Shown here one piece after another: positions 1 through 6,752 of a stretch of DNA of 13,640 nucleotides. The notes beneath the pieces are model-generated. The model searched no databases. It saw only the letters and a program-made list of their open reading frames with translations, and was not told where the DNA came from. The DNA is from Anaerolineales bacterium (GTDB lineage Bacteria; Chloroflexota; Anaerolineae; Anaerolineales; UBA11657), in contig CANNEJ010000012.1 of assembly GCA_947503585.1 (NCBI GenBank), forward strand, positions 1 to 13,640, written 5' to 3'. Both the position numbers and the translations under genes were made by a program. The first letter of the stretch is position 1. Each line of letters opens with the position of its first letter.

Positions 1-1
1 G

Positions 2-349
2 CGCCTCTACCACCAAACAATGGATGTGCGCGTGGTGCGCGGCCAGCGCGCGGGGCACAGCCGCACAGGCCGGCAGCTGCTAATGTTGCTGCCCGCCGCT
101 GGTGTCACGCTGCTTGCCAGCGGTAGTTCGGACTGGGTAGTGCACGCCCCCCCGGCTTCTTATCCTGACGATGCCGAGTACTTTCTTCATTACATAATAC
201 ATACGATGCATGGCGCGCTTGCCGGCAACCCGCAAGTAAGCAGTGCAGAACTGGAGGCCTGGGCCGCGCAGCGCCACGACCAGGCAGCGAAACAGGTGCT
301 TGCTTATGTTGCGCATCAACTGGATTTTCTGGCGCAGGCGCCGCAGTGA
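2..349 (+). CDS. SAM-dependent methyltransferase, C-terminal fragment (5' truncated by window edge)
   Basis: The reading frame is open from the first bases of the window to a TGA at 347-349, so the gene probably begins upstream. The ATG at 20 is an internal Met candidate and has no ribosome binding site. About 115 residues are visible. A basic stretch rich in Arg and Gly is followed by 'LLPAAGVTLLASGSSDWVV', then an acidic-aromatic helix containing 'DAEYFLHYIIHTMHGAL', and a C-terminal helix ending 'YVAHQLDFLAQAP'. From memory this matches the last third of class I SAM-dependent methyltransferases seen in Chloroflexota, in the region after the Rossmann core. The SAM-binding motif itself lies outside the window, so the substrate cannot be inferred. 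There is no link to the respiratory genes beyond proximity: a strong promoter starts a new unit just downstream. Confidence that this frame is coding is good; the family call is moderate. Confidence 0.6.
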   Translation, partial: RLYHQTMDVRVVRGQRAGHSRTGRQLLMLLPAAGVTLLASGSSDWVVHAPPASYPDDAEYFLHYIIHTMHGALAGNPQVSSAELEAWAAQRHDQAAKQVLAYVAHQLDFLAQAPQ

Positions 350-353
350 CACG

Positions 354-378
354 GCGCCGCCGGCCGGCGGGCGGGCGC
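354..378. repeat. GC-rich palindrome / hairpin between the methyltransferase and nuoA
   Basis: Bases 357-370 form a perfect 14-bp palindrome (CCGCCGGCCGGCGG). A longer hairpin is also possible, pairing 354-361 with 370-378 around a one-base bulge. It lies 5 bp past the methyltransferase stop codon and 16 bp before the nuoA -35 box. It could fold at the mRNA 3' end of the upstream gene, but no T-run follows (the next bases are AAAACGCG), so it is not a canonical intrinsic terminator. A protein-binding role is equally possible. Confidence 0.45.
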
Positions 379-386
379 AAAACGCG

Positions 387-415
387 TTGACAGTGCCAAA
401 GCGCTATGCTATATT
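387..415 (+). promoter_or_regulatory. Strong sigma70-type promoter for the nuo-atp operon
   Basis: TTGACA (387-392) is a perfect -35 box. After exactly 17 bp comes TATATT (410-415), which matches 5 of 6 bases of the -10 consensus. It is preceded by TG at 407-408, an extended -10. The predicted start is near base 422, giving a leader of about 48 nt before nuoA. No other site upstream of a nuo or atp gene comes close to this quality, so it probably drives the whole unit to the terminator at 12204-12232. Confidence 0.82.
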
Positions 416-430
416 CGTGCCGTTTGGCAC
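393..430. promoter_or_regulatory. Inverted repeat bracketing the -10 box (candidate operator)
   Basis: GTGCCAAA (393-400) and TTTGGCAC (423-430) are perfect reverse complements separated by 22 bp. The arm centres are 30 bp apart, close to three helical turns, so both would face the same side of the DNA. The left arm starts directly after the -35 box and the right arm covers the predicted transcription start. A dimeric regulator bound here would occlude RNA polymerase. A smaller hairpin, GTGCC-GTTT-GGCAC (417-430), shares the right arm. The regulator is unknown, and chance occurrence is possible. Confidence 0.45.
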
Positions 431-469
431 ACACGGAGCCCCGCGCTTCCGTGCAAGCTGACCCCACGT

Positions 470-835
470 ATGAGCATGACTGATTCCAACTGGCTGTTTG
501 TGTCGCTATTTATTGCGATCGCACTGGTGTTTCCAGCGGTGCCGGTGGTTGCGGCGCGAATACTGGGCCCGCACCGCCCCAATGCTCTCAAAAATGAAAC
601 CTTTGAGTGTGGCATGCAAACGGTGGGCGACTCCTGGGTGCAGTTCAAAATCCAGTATTACATTTTTGGATTGTTGTTTTTGGTGTTCGATGTGGAGAGC
701 ATCTTTCTGTTTCCGTGGGCTGTTGCCTATCAGCAGATGGCATTGTTTGCAGTGTTCGAAGGCTTGGTCTTCATCTTGTTGTTGACCGGCGGCCTTGTTT
801 ACTTGTGGCGCAAGGGCGCGCTTGAATGGGTGTAA
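470..835 (+). CDS. nuoA: NADH-quinone oxidoreductase subunit A
   Basis: NuoA is a small membrane subunit of complex I at the junction of the membrane arm and the quinone-binding module. The 121-residue product has three predicted membrane helices (about 8-30, 62-84 and 91-113). The family hallmarks are present: 'ETFECGMQ' with the conserved Cys47 in the loop after helix 1, and 'FDVESIFLFPWA' (73-84) with Asp74 and Glu76 equivalent to the conserved acidic pair in helix 2. Length is normal for the family. The start is ATG 470; a second in-frame ATG at 476 is equally plausible, and neither has a Shine-Dalgarno sequence. It is the first gene after the strong promoter. In the ancestral order nuoB, C and D should follow, but here a hairpin and then nuoH come next. 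Confidence 0.95.
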   Translation: MSMTDSNWLFVSLFIAIALVFPAVPVVAARILGPHRPNALKNETFECGMQTVGDSWVQFKIQYYIFGLLFLVFDVESIFLFPWAVAYQQMALFAVFEGLVFILLLTGGLVYLWRKGALEWV

Positions 836-857
836 CCGGCGCTGCACACGCGCAGTT

Positions 858-900
858 AATGGCTGGTGGCCGCCAGTGCTTGCGCCGGCCGTCAGCCATT
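858..900 (+). terminator. 15-bp hairpin with short T-run between nuoA and nuoH (attenuator or mRNA processing element)
   Basis: Bases 858-872 pair with 886-900 along 15 consecutive positions: 13 Watson-Crick pairs and two central G-U wobbles, with a 13-nt loop. The 3' arm ends in CATT and runs into TTGTCTGTCT, giving four consecutive Ts and then a T-rich tail. This resembles a weak intrinsic terminator or attenuator that would let only part of the transcription continue from nuoA into nuoH. An alternative role is an RNase-resistant boundary that protects the separate nuoA message. It sits in the largest gap inside the operon (836-938). Full termination is unlikely because I find no convincing promoter downstream of it for nuoH. 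Confidence 0.55.
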
Positions 901-938
901 TTGTCTGTCTAGCCTCCGGTCACTGAATCAAACCAACC

Positions 939-2132
939 ATGCCCGAATTTTCTTTTGGAAACATAGCGGTCTACGCTTACGACATGATTGGGTGGGTGCT
1001 GGTCTCCTATGGCCTCGACCCCAAGCTCGTTGTAATCATTCAGAAGTTTTTGGCCGCATTCCTGCTGGCTAACTTTGCACTGCTCACGCCTATTTTCACA
1101 ATTTGGCTTGAGCGCAAGATAGCAGCGCGTTTTCAGGACCGGCTGGGACCCAACCGCGTGGGGCCGTATGGTTTGTTCCAGTCCTTCGCAGATATCCTGA
1201 AGCTGCTCACGAAAGAAATCATCACGCCCAGCGGTGCGGACAAGGTCGTCTATTTTGTTGGGCCAATCCTCTCTGTGGCGCCGGTGCTCGGAATCTGGGT
1301 TGTTATTCCGTTTGCCTCTACCATGATCGGCGCCAACTTGAATGTCGGCGTTCTTTACAGCGTGGCGATTGGCGGCATTGGCACGCTGGCGATCATGATG
1401 GGTGGTTGGGCAAGCAATAATAAATATGCGCTGCTGGGTGCATTCCGCGCCGCGTCGCAACTTGTTTCTTATGAAGTACCGCTGATTTTGGCGCTATTAA
1501 TTCCAACCATGCTGGCCGGCTCGATGGGCATGCAAGATATCGTGCTGGCGCAGGGCACATGGTTTGTGGTTTATGCGCCGATTGCGGCCGCGATCTTTTT
1601 GGTGTCCAGCCTGGCGGAGATCGGGCGCGCGCCGTTTGACATCCTCGAAGCCGAAAGCGAAATTGTTGCGGGCTATCACGTTGAGTACTCGGGTTTCCTC
1701 TTTGCCATCTGGCAGCTGGGCGAGTTTCTGCATGCCTTCACCATTTCGGCGCTTGTGTCTGTGCTGTTCCTCGGAGGCTGGCGCGGTCCGCTGGCAGATC
1801 TTTATCCCATCCTCGGCATCGTATATCTGCTCGCCAAGACATATTTTGTTTATTTCATAACGATGTGGATTCGCGCCACCGTCCCGCGCATCCGTATTGA
1901 CCAGATGAACAATCTGAATTGGAAGTTTCTGGTGCCGCTGGCTTTGGCAGCGCTGGTGCTGGTGGCGCTGGTGGACAAGCTGCTGCCGGCATCGCTGGCG
2001 GGCAGCGCCCGGGCATGGGCGCACTTTGCCAGCAATGTGGTTTTGATGGCCATTGTTTTTGGTATGTTGCGCACCGAGTCGCGGCGCCTGCAAAACCTGT
2101 CGGCGCCGGCGCCGGTGGCTGCGGCCCACTAA
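939..2132 (+). CDS. nuoH: NADH-quinone oxidoreductase subunit H
   Basis: NuoH is the complex I membrane subunit that forms much of the quinone chamber and links the hydrophilic arm to the pumps. The signatures are clear: 'WLERKIAARFQDRLGPNRVG' (56-75), 'LLGAFRAASQLVSYEVPL' (165-182), the acidic quinone-channel loop 'AEIGRAPFDILEAESE' (226-241) followed by 'GYHVEYSG', and 'IRATVPRIRIDQ' (311-322). At 397 residues it is longer than E. coli NuoH, with extra length at the N terminus and a C-terminal helix with a polar tail. The usual 'FDLPEAE' reads 'FDILEAE', so the Pro is replaced. The start is ATG 939, without a Shine-Dalgarno sequence. nuoI, which normally follows, is absent, and nuoJ begins 10 bp after the stop. 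Confidence 0.96.
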   Translation: MPEFSFGNIAVYAYDMIGWVLVSYGLDPKLVVIIQKFLAAFLLANFALLTPIFTIWLERKIAARFQDRLGPNRVGPYGLFQSFADILKLLTKEIITPSGADKVVYFVGPILSVAPVLGIWVVIPFASTMIGANLNVGVLYSVAIGGIGTLAIMMGGWASNNKYALLGAFRAASQLVSYEVPLILALLIPTMLAGSMGMQDIVLAQGTWFVVYAPIAAAIFLVSSLAEIGRAPFDILEAESEIVAGYHVEYSGFLFAIWQLGEFLHAFTISALVSVLFLGGWRGPLADLYPILGIVYLLAKTYFVYFITMWIRATVPRIRIDQMNNLNWKFLVPLALAALVLVALVDKLLPASLAGSARAWAHFASNVVLMAIVFGMLRTESRRLQNLSAPAPVAAAH

Positions 2133-2142
2133 TGCGGTTGCA

Positions 2143-2652
2143 ATGAGCGCACAGCAAATTGTTTTTCTGGTAACCGCCGGCGTGATTGTGATCAGCGCCG
2201 CGCTGGTCGTCACGGTGCGCAACCTTATTCATGCCAGCTTGTGGCTGGTAATCACGCTGTTTGCGGTAGCGGCAATCTATGTGCAGCTCGAAGCCGATTT
2301 TCTGGCTGTGGTGCAGGTAATCCTTTATATTGGCGCAATTTCAATTCTTATAATTTTTTCCGTGATGCTCACGCGCCGGGTGATGGCAGACACCGGCCCA
2401 CAGCGCATTCCACAGTGGCCGCTGGCCGCAGTGCTGGCGCTGCTGGTGTTCGGCGGGCTGGCTTACTTGCTGGTGCAGGTGCCGTGGCCGTTGGCACCGA
2501 ATGTGGACGTGAGCGACACGGTGCTGGCGCTGGGCGAAGCGTTTGTGGACCCCAACCGTTATGTCATTCCGTTTGAGGTTGCCACGGTGCTTTTGCTCGT
2601 GGCGCTCGTCGGATCCATCAGCCTGGCGTTGCCGGAGCGCGAAAGTGATTAA
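2143..2652 (+). CDS. nuoJ: NADH-quinone oxidoreductase subunit J
   Basis: NuoJ is a membrane subunit of complex I whose third helix takes part in coupling quinone reduction to pumping. The product has 169 residues and five predicted membrane helices. The third, 'QVILYIGAISILIIFSVML' (58-76), carries the conserved Tyr-x-Gly-Ala of the flexible helix, and the C-terminal 'PFEVATVLLLVALVGSISLA' is typical. The frame stays open upstream to 2053 inside nuoH. ATG 2143 is chosen because it gives a normal N terminus and starts just after the nuoH stop at 2130-2132. There is no clear ribosome binding site, so translation may be coupled to nuoH. A 42-bp gap with only weak dyads precedes nuoK. Confidence 0.94.
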   Translation: MSAQQIVFLVTAGVIVISAALVVTVRNLIHASLWLVITLFAVAAIYVQLEADFLAVVQVILYIGAISILIIFSVMLTRRVMADTGPQRIPQWPLAAVLALLVFGGLAYLLVQVPWPLAPNVDVSDTVLALGEAFVDPNRYVIPFEVATVLLLVALVGSISLALPERESD

Positions 2653-2694
2653 GCTCCAGAGCCCGGCTCAAGTGCGCTGCTGCTTGAATATCTA

Positions 2695-3003
2695 ATGGTT
2701 CCACTTTCTTGGTATCTTGTGCTTGCAGCGCTGCTGTTTAGCATTGGCATTTATGGTGTGCTGGCACGCGCCAATGCAATTGGGATCTTAATGGCGCTCG
2801 AGCTAATGCTCAACGGCGTGATTCTAAACATCGTGGCGTTCTGGCGCTACCGTGGCCCCACGCAGGTGAGCGGGCAGATGTTTGCAATCATCGTTTTTGC
2901 CGTGGCGGCTGCTGAAGCGGCCGTCGGCCTCGCGCTTATTATTTCCATATACCGGCGCCGCGGCACAGTCGTGGCCGAAGATGTCAGTCTGCTGAAGTGG
3001 TGA
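2695..3003 (+). CDS. nuoK: NADH-quinone oxidoreductase subunit K
   Basis: NuoK is the MrpC-like membrane subunit that forms one proton path beside NuoJ and NuoN. Its 102 residues make three helices, as expected. The two buried glutamates essential in this family are present: Glu36 in 'LMALELMLNG' and Glu74 in 'AAAEAAVGLAL'. The loop 'GPTQVSGQMFAI' is typical, and the usual 'R.G' tail follows helix 3. The start is ATG 2695, without a Shine-Dalgarno sequence; upstream in-frame codons contain no better start. Its TGA (3001-3003) is four bases before the nuoL ATG, so the two are probably translated in a coupled way. Confidence 0.95.
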   Translation: MVPLSWYLVLAALLFSIGIYGVLARANAIGILMALELMLNGVILNIVAFWRYRGPTQVSGQMFAIIVFAVAAAEAAVGLALIISIYRRRGTVVAEDVSLLKW

Positions 3004-3007
3004 GTTG

Positions 3008-5164
3008 ATGAACGCAAGCGCCCTTACAGTCTGGCTAATTCCGGTTCCCCCGCTGCTTTCCGCAGCGGTGATACTGCTGTTCACATTCCGCAGCCGCTGG
3101 CTGAGCCACACGGTGGCGCTCACAGCTATTGGCATCTCTTTGGTGCTTGGCTGGTCGGTTGTGTTTGGCGCGCTTGGCACGCCACATTTTGCGGACCACC
3201 CGCTGGCTTCCAGCATTGACTGGCTGCCGACCGGCAATACCGCATTGCGCATGGGTGTGGCGGTGGATCCGCTCACGGTTGTGATGCTCTTTTTTGTGCC
3301 GCTGGCGTGTGCCCTGATCATTCTCTATAGCGTCGGTTATTCCAATTTTGGCAAGGCGCTGGATGCGCACGACGCGGTGGGCAGCCCGCCACACAACGGC
3401 GTGGAGCCAATGTATACGCGCTTCTTTGCCTTCCTCTCCCTGTTTTCCGGTGCAATGCTGCTGCTGGTGGTGGCGGACAATTTGCTGCTGCTTTTCTTCG
3501 GCTGGGAAATCATGGGGCTCTGCTCATATCTGCTGATTGGGTTTTGGCATGGGCGCAATTATGCAGACCCGCACCAGACCACACCGCGCCAGGCGGCCGT
3601 GAAGGCATTCCTCACTACGCGTTTGGCGGATGTGGTTATGCTGCTGGGTATTGCGTATTTATATTCAGAAACCGGCACGCTGAACTTCCGCGAAATTTTC
3701 TTCAATCCGGAATTGATGGAAAAGCTGCTGGCTACTCCTTCTTACATTAGCGGGCTGGCTGCAGCGCACTTGATTGGCCTGCTGCTCTTTTCCGGCACAG
3801 TCGGCAAGAGTGCGCAGTTCCCGCTGCACACCTGGTTGCCGGATGCAATGGAAGGCCCGACGCCTGTGAGCGCAATGATTCATGCGGCCGCAATGGTGTC
3901 AGCCGGCGTCTACATGGTCATCCGGGTTTTCCCGTTGCTTGCGGCCGGTGCCGCGCACGGGGGCAGCCCGGTGCTGGCCGTTATGACGGTGGTTGGTTCC
4001 TTCACTGCGCTTTTTGCCGCAACGATTGCGGTTGCCCAAAATGATGTGAAGAAGGTGCTGGCGTATTCCACAATCAGCCAGCTCGGTTTCATGATTACCG
4101 CCCTGGGCATCGGCGCTTATATTGCGGCAGCGTTTCATTTGATGACGCATGCGTTCTTCAAGGCGCTGCTGTTTTTGGGATCCGGTTCCATTATTCATGG
4201 CATGGAGCACGGTGCGCATCACACGCATGAACATATCGATCCGCAGGACATGCGCAACATGGGCGGGCTGGCCGCGCGCATGCCGGTAACCTACATGACA
4301 TTTCTGATTGGCGGCCTATCGCTGGCGGGCTTCCCGTTTGTAACGGCGGGCTTCTGGTCCAAGGATGAAATTCTTGCGGATGCGTTGGCCCATGGCCACA
4401 CTACCGTACTGGTGGTGCTGCTGCTGGCGGCTTTCCTCACGGCTTTCTACACCATGCGCCAGATCTCGCTCACGTTTTGGGGTGCGCCGCGCACGGAGAG
4501 TGCAGCGCACGCGCATGAGAGCGCGTGGACGATGACGCTGCCGCTGGTAGTTCTGGCGTTCTTTGCGGTTACGGCCGGCTACGTTGGCGTGCATCACGAG
4601 TTTCCGGTGCTTGGCCATCTACTTGGGGAGAATCCGTTCGAGCATTTTTTGATGGGCTCGTTGCCGGCTGAGCTGGACGGCTTTAGCTTCAGCTGGACGC
4701 CGGTGATGCTCTCCGTCTTTGTGGGTTTGGGCGGGCTGCTGGCTGGCTGGCTGGTTTATGGCCGCCGTCCGCTGGGCGCGGGCGCTGCCGATCCCGTGCA
4801 GGTTGCGCTTGGCCCGGTGCACACGCTGCTCGGCAACAAATATTACCTGGACGAGTTTTACCAGGCTGCCTTTGTCGGGCCGGCCAAATGGATCTCAGCG
4901 GTTTTCGTTTCCCGCATTGTGGACCGCGGCATCATTGATGGCCTGCTGCATTCGCTGGCGCGCCTGGCGCTGGGCATTGGCAGTGGCACTGTGCTGTTTG
5001 AGAAATGGGGCGTGAACTACGTTCCGGATCAGCTGGCCGATGGTGTGCAAGCGACAGGAGATCGCTCGCGTTTTGTGCAAACCGGCCAGGTGCAAACGTA
5101 CCTGTTGGGCGTAGTTGTGGCAGTGCTGGCCATGACCGCTGCTCTGTTGATAGCAGCCCGCTAG
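3008..5164 (+). CDS. nuoL: NADH-quinone oxidoreductase subunit L with extended lateral helix
   Basis: NuoL is the distal antiporter-like proton pump of complex I; its C-terminal lateral helix runs along the other pumps. The 718-residue protein is about 100 longer than the E. coli and Thermus versions. All pump residues are visible: Glu167 ('FFGWEIMG', TM5), Asp208, Lys267 ('VGKSAQFPLHTWLPDA', TM7), Lys385 ('HAFFKALLF') and Lys452 ('GFWSKDEIL', TM12). A His-rich loop (397-409) precedes 'DPQDMRNMGGL'. The C-terminal region from 'YLDEFYQ' (613) to 'QTGQVQTY' (691-698) holds the lateral helix and is about 30 residues longer than its counterparts as I remember them. A last membrane helix (about 697-717) anchors it. 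An in-frame TTG lies at 3005, but ATG 3008 is preferred; the preceding GGTGAG is a weak SD overlapping the nuoK stop. Confidence 0.95.
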   Translation: MNASALTVWLIPVPPLLSAAVILLFTFRSRWLSHTVALTAIGISLVLGWSVVFGALGTPHFADHPLASSIDWLPTGNTALRMGVAVDPLTVVMLFFVPLACALIILYSVGYSNFGKALDAHDAVGSPPHNGVEPMYTRFFAFLSLFSGAMLLLVVADNLLLLFFGWEIMGLCSYLLIGFWHGRNYADPHQTTPRQAAVKAFLTTRLADVVMLLGIAYLYSETGTLNFREIFFNPELMEKLLATPSYISGLAAAHLIGLLLFSGTVGKSAQFPLHTWLPDAMEGPTPVSAMIHAAAMVSAGVYMVIRVFPLLAAGAAHGGSPVLAVMTVVGSFTALFAATIAVAQNDVKKVLAYSTISQLGFMITALGIGAYIAAAFHLMTHAFFKALLFLGSGSIIHGMEHGAHHTHEHIDPQDMRNMGGLAARMPVTYMTFLIGGLSLAGFPFVTAGFWSKDEILADALAHGHTTVLVVLLLAAFLTAFYTMRQISLTFWGAPRTESAAHAHESAWTMTLPLVVLAFFAVTAGYVGVHHEFPVLGHLLGENPFEHFLMGSLPAELDGFSFSWTPVMLSVFVGLGGLLAGWLVYGRRPLGAGAADPVQVALGPVHTLLGNKYYLDEFYQAAFVGPAKWISAVFVSRIVDRGIIDGLLHSLARLALGIGSGTVLFEKWGVNYVPDQLADGVQATGDRSRFVQTGQVQTYLLGVVVAVLAMTAALLIAAR

Positions 5165-5170
5165 GCTCTC

Positions 5171-6748
5171 ATGGCTACTTTTATTCTTCAGAATATTCTC
5201 AGTCTGATCTTGTTCTCGCCCGTGGCGGTGATCTTGGTCTTGCTGCTTATTCCCGACAACATGCGCAGTGCCATCCGCTGGACTGCGCTGCTGGGCAGCC
5301 TTGTGCCGCTGGCGTTCACAATTGTGATGTGGTCGGCCTACGACCCGGCACTGGCGGGCTTCCAGTTTGAGCAGCGCGCAGAGTGGTACAGCGCCGTGCA
5401 CTCCAGTTATCACATTGGTGTGGACGGCATCAGTGTGCCCATGCTGCTGCTTACCGCATTGCTGGTGCCGCTCGGCATTTTGGCGTCTTTTAAGATCGAT
5501 GAGCGGGTCAAGGCATTCATGGTGCTGTATCTGGCGCTGGAAGTCGGCATGCTTGGCGTATTTGTCTCGCTTGATTTGCTGCTGTTCTTTTTGTTTTATG
5601 AGATTGGCCTCGTGCCCATGTATTTCCTGATTAGCCTTTGGGGCAGCCCGAGCGGCGAGCGGGATCTAGGCGGCGGGCGCAAAGTGCCGGCGCGCCAATA
5701 CGCATCATTTAAGTTCTTTGTGTATACGTTGGCTGGCTCACTTGGCTTGTTGATGGCAATTCAGGTGATTGGGCAGACGCTGGGTACTTTTGACCTGCCG
5801 GAGCTGATTACGCTGTGGCCCGCCTTCAACCAGGATGTATTTGACGGCGTCTCGATTGGTGCCGTCAAAACTGCCGCATTCTGGACCTTCACAATTGCGT
5901 TCGCAATCAAAGTTCCGCTCTGGCCGTTCCATACCTGGCTGCCGGACGCGCATACTGAGGCGCCCACGGCTGGTTCAATGATTTTGGCGGGCGTGCTGCT
6001 CAAGCTTGGCGCGTACGGATTTTTGCGCTTGGTGCTGCCGCTGTTTCCAGTGGAGGCCGCTGCAGCGGCTCCGTTATTGGCTACGCTTGCAGCCCTCTCG
6101 ATTGTGCTTGGCGCAATGGCGGCCTACGGCCAGACAGATTTTAAGCGCCTGGTTGCATACTCGTCTGTCAATCACATGGGATTTGTGGTTTTGGGAATTG
6201 CTGTGGCGGCTTGGGCCGCGCAGGTGTCTGACCCGGGCATTCGTATGAGTGCCACCATCGCTGCCAATGGCGCGGTGCTGCAAATGTTCAATCACGGCTT
6301 GTCGGCGGCAGCCATGTTCTTCCTGGTGGGTGTTGTTTATGAGCGCGCCCATACGCGCGACCTGGATGAACTGGGTGGCGGCATCTGGCAGCTGGCTCCG
6401 GTGTACGGTGGCATTCTCATTTTTAGCAGTATGGCCTCTTTGGGACTGCCGGGCCTCGGTGGATTTGTGGCAGAGTTTGCGATTGTGCGTGGCGCATGGC
6501 CGGTCTTCACGCTGGCCACGGGTGTCAGTATGTTGGGCTTGTTCTTCACGGGCGCGTATATCCTCAAGGGTGTGCAGCAGGTTTTGCATGGGCCGCGCAA
6601 TGAAAAATGGTCGCACCACCCGATGGAAATCAGTCTGCGTGAGGTTTTGGTTGTTGCGCCGCTAATGGTGCTAATACTGCTGGCCGGCATCTGGCCTGCG
6701 TGGCTGCTAACCATGATCAATCAGACCGTGCTGCGCCTCGTTGGGTAA
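5171..6748 (+). CDS. nuoM: NADH-quinone oxidoreductase subunit M, copy 1 (canonical pump residues)
   Basis: This is an antiporter-like proton-pumping subunit of complex I, 525 residues, slightly longer than usual. All four key residues are in place: Glu144 in 'LFYEIGLVPMY' (TM5), Lys247 in 'FAIKVPLWPFHTWLPDAH' (TM7), Lys278 in 'GVLLKLGAYG' (TM8) and Glu435 in 'GFVAEFAIVRG' (TM12). 'HTEAPTAGSMILAG' is classic NuoM sequence, separating it from NuoL and NuoN. The loop after TM5 carries a Gly/Arg-rich insertion (about 159-176) that many NuoM proteins lack. The start is ATG 5171, six bases after the nuoL stop, with at best a weak SD (TAGG overlapping that stop). A second, divergent NuoM follows immediately. 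By the model for four-pump complex I, one of the two would be the added pump. Confidence 0.95.
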   Translation: MATFILQNILSLILFSPVAVILVLLLIPDNMRSAIRWTALLGSLVPLAFTIVMWSAYDPALAGFQFEQRAEWYSAVHSSYHIGVDGISVPMLLLTALLVPLGILASFKIDERVKAFMVLYLALEVGMLGVFVSLDLLLFFLFYEIGLVPMYFLISLWGSPSGERDLGGGRKVPARQYASFKFFVYTLAGSLGLLMAIQVIGQTLGTFDLPELITLWPAFNQDVFDGVSIGAVKTAAFWTFTIAFAIKVPLWPFHTWLPDAHTEAPTAGSMILAGVLLKLGAYGFLRLVLPLFPVEAAAAAPLLATLAALSIVLGAMAAYGQTDFKRLVAYSSVNHMGFVVLGIAVAAWAAQVSDPGIRMSATIAANGAVLQMFNHGLSAAAMFFLVGVVYERAHTRDLDELGGGIWQLAPVYGGILIFSSMASLGLPGLGGFVAEFAIVRGAWPVFTLATGVSMLGLFFTGAYILKGVQQVLHGPRNEKWSHHPMEISLREVLVVAPLMVLILLAGIWPAWLLTMINQTVLRLVG

Positions 6749-6752
6749 TCAG

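Noticed and set aside
2053..2143. Earlier start for nuoJ at 2053
   Set aside because: It would add 30 mostly Arg/Cys-rich residues read out of frame from the end of nuoH; ATG 2143 gives a standard NuoJ.
909..2222. Minus-strand open frames of 183 and 241 codons opposite nuoH and nuoJ
   Set aside because: The translations are rich in Arg, His and Gln with no family resemblance, as expected for the antisense of hydrophobic membrane genes.
2658..2688. Dyads in the nuoJ-nuoK gap (GAGCC/GGCTC and TCAAG/CTTGA)
   Set aside because: The stems are only 5 bp, one with a 1-nt loop and the other with a 10-nt loop, so stable structure is unlikely.
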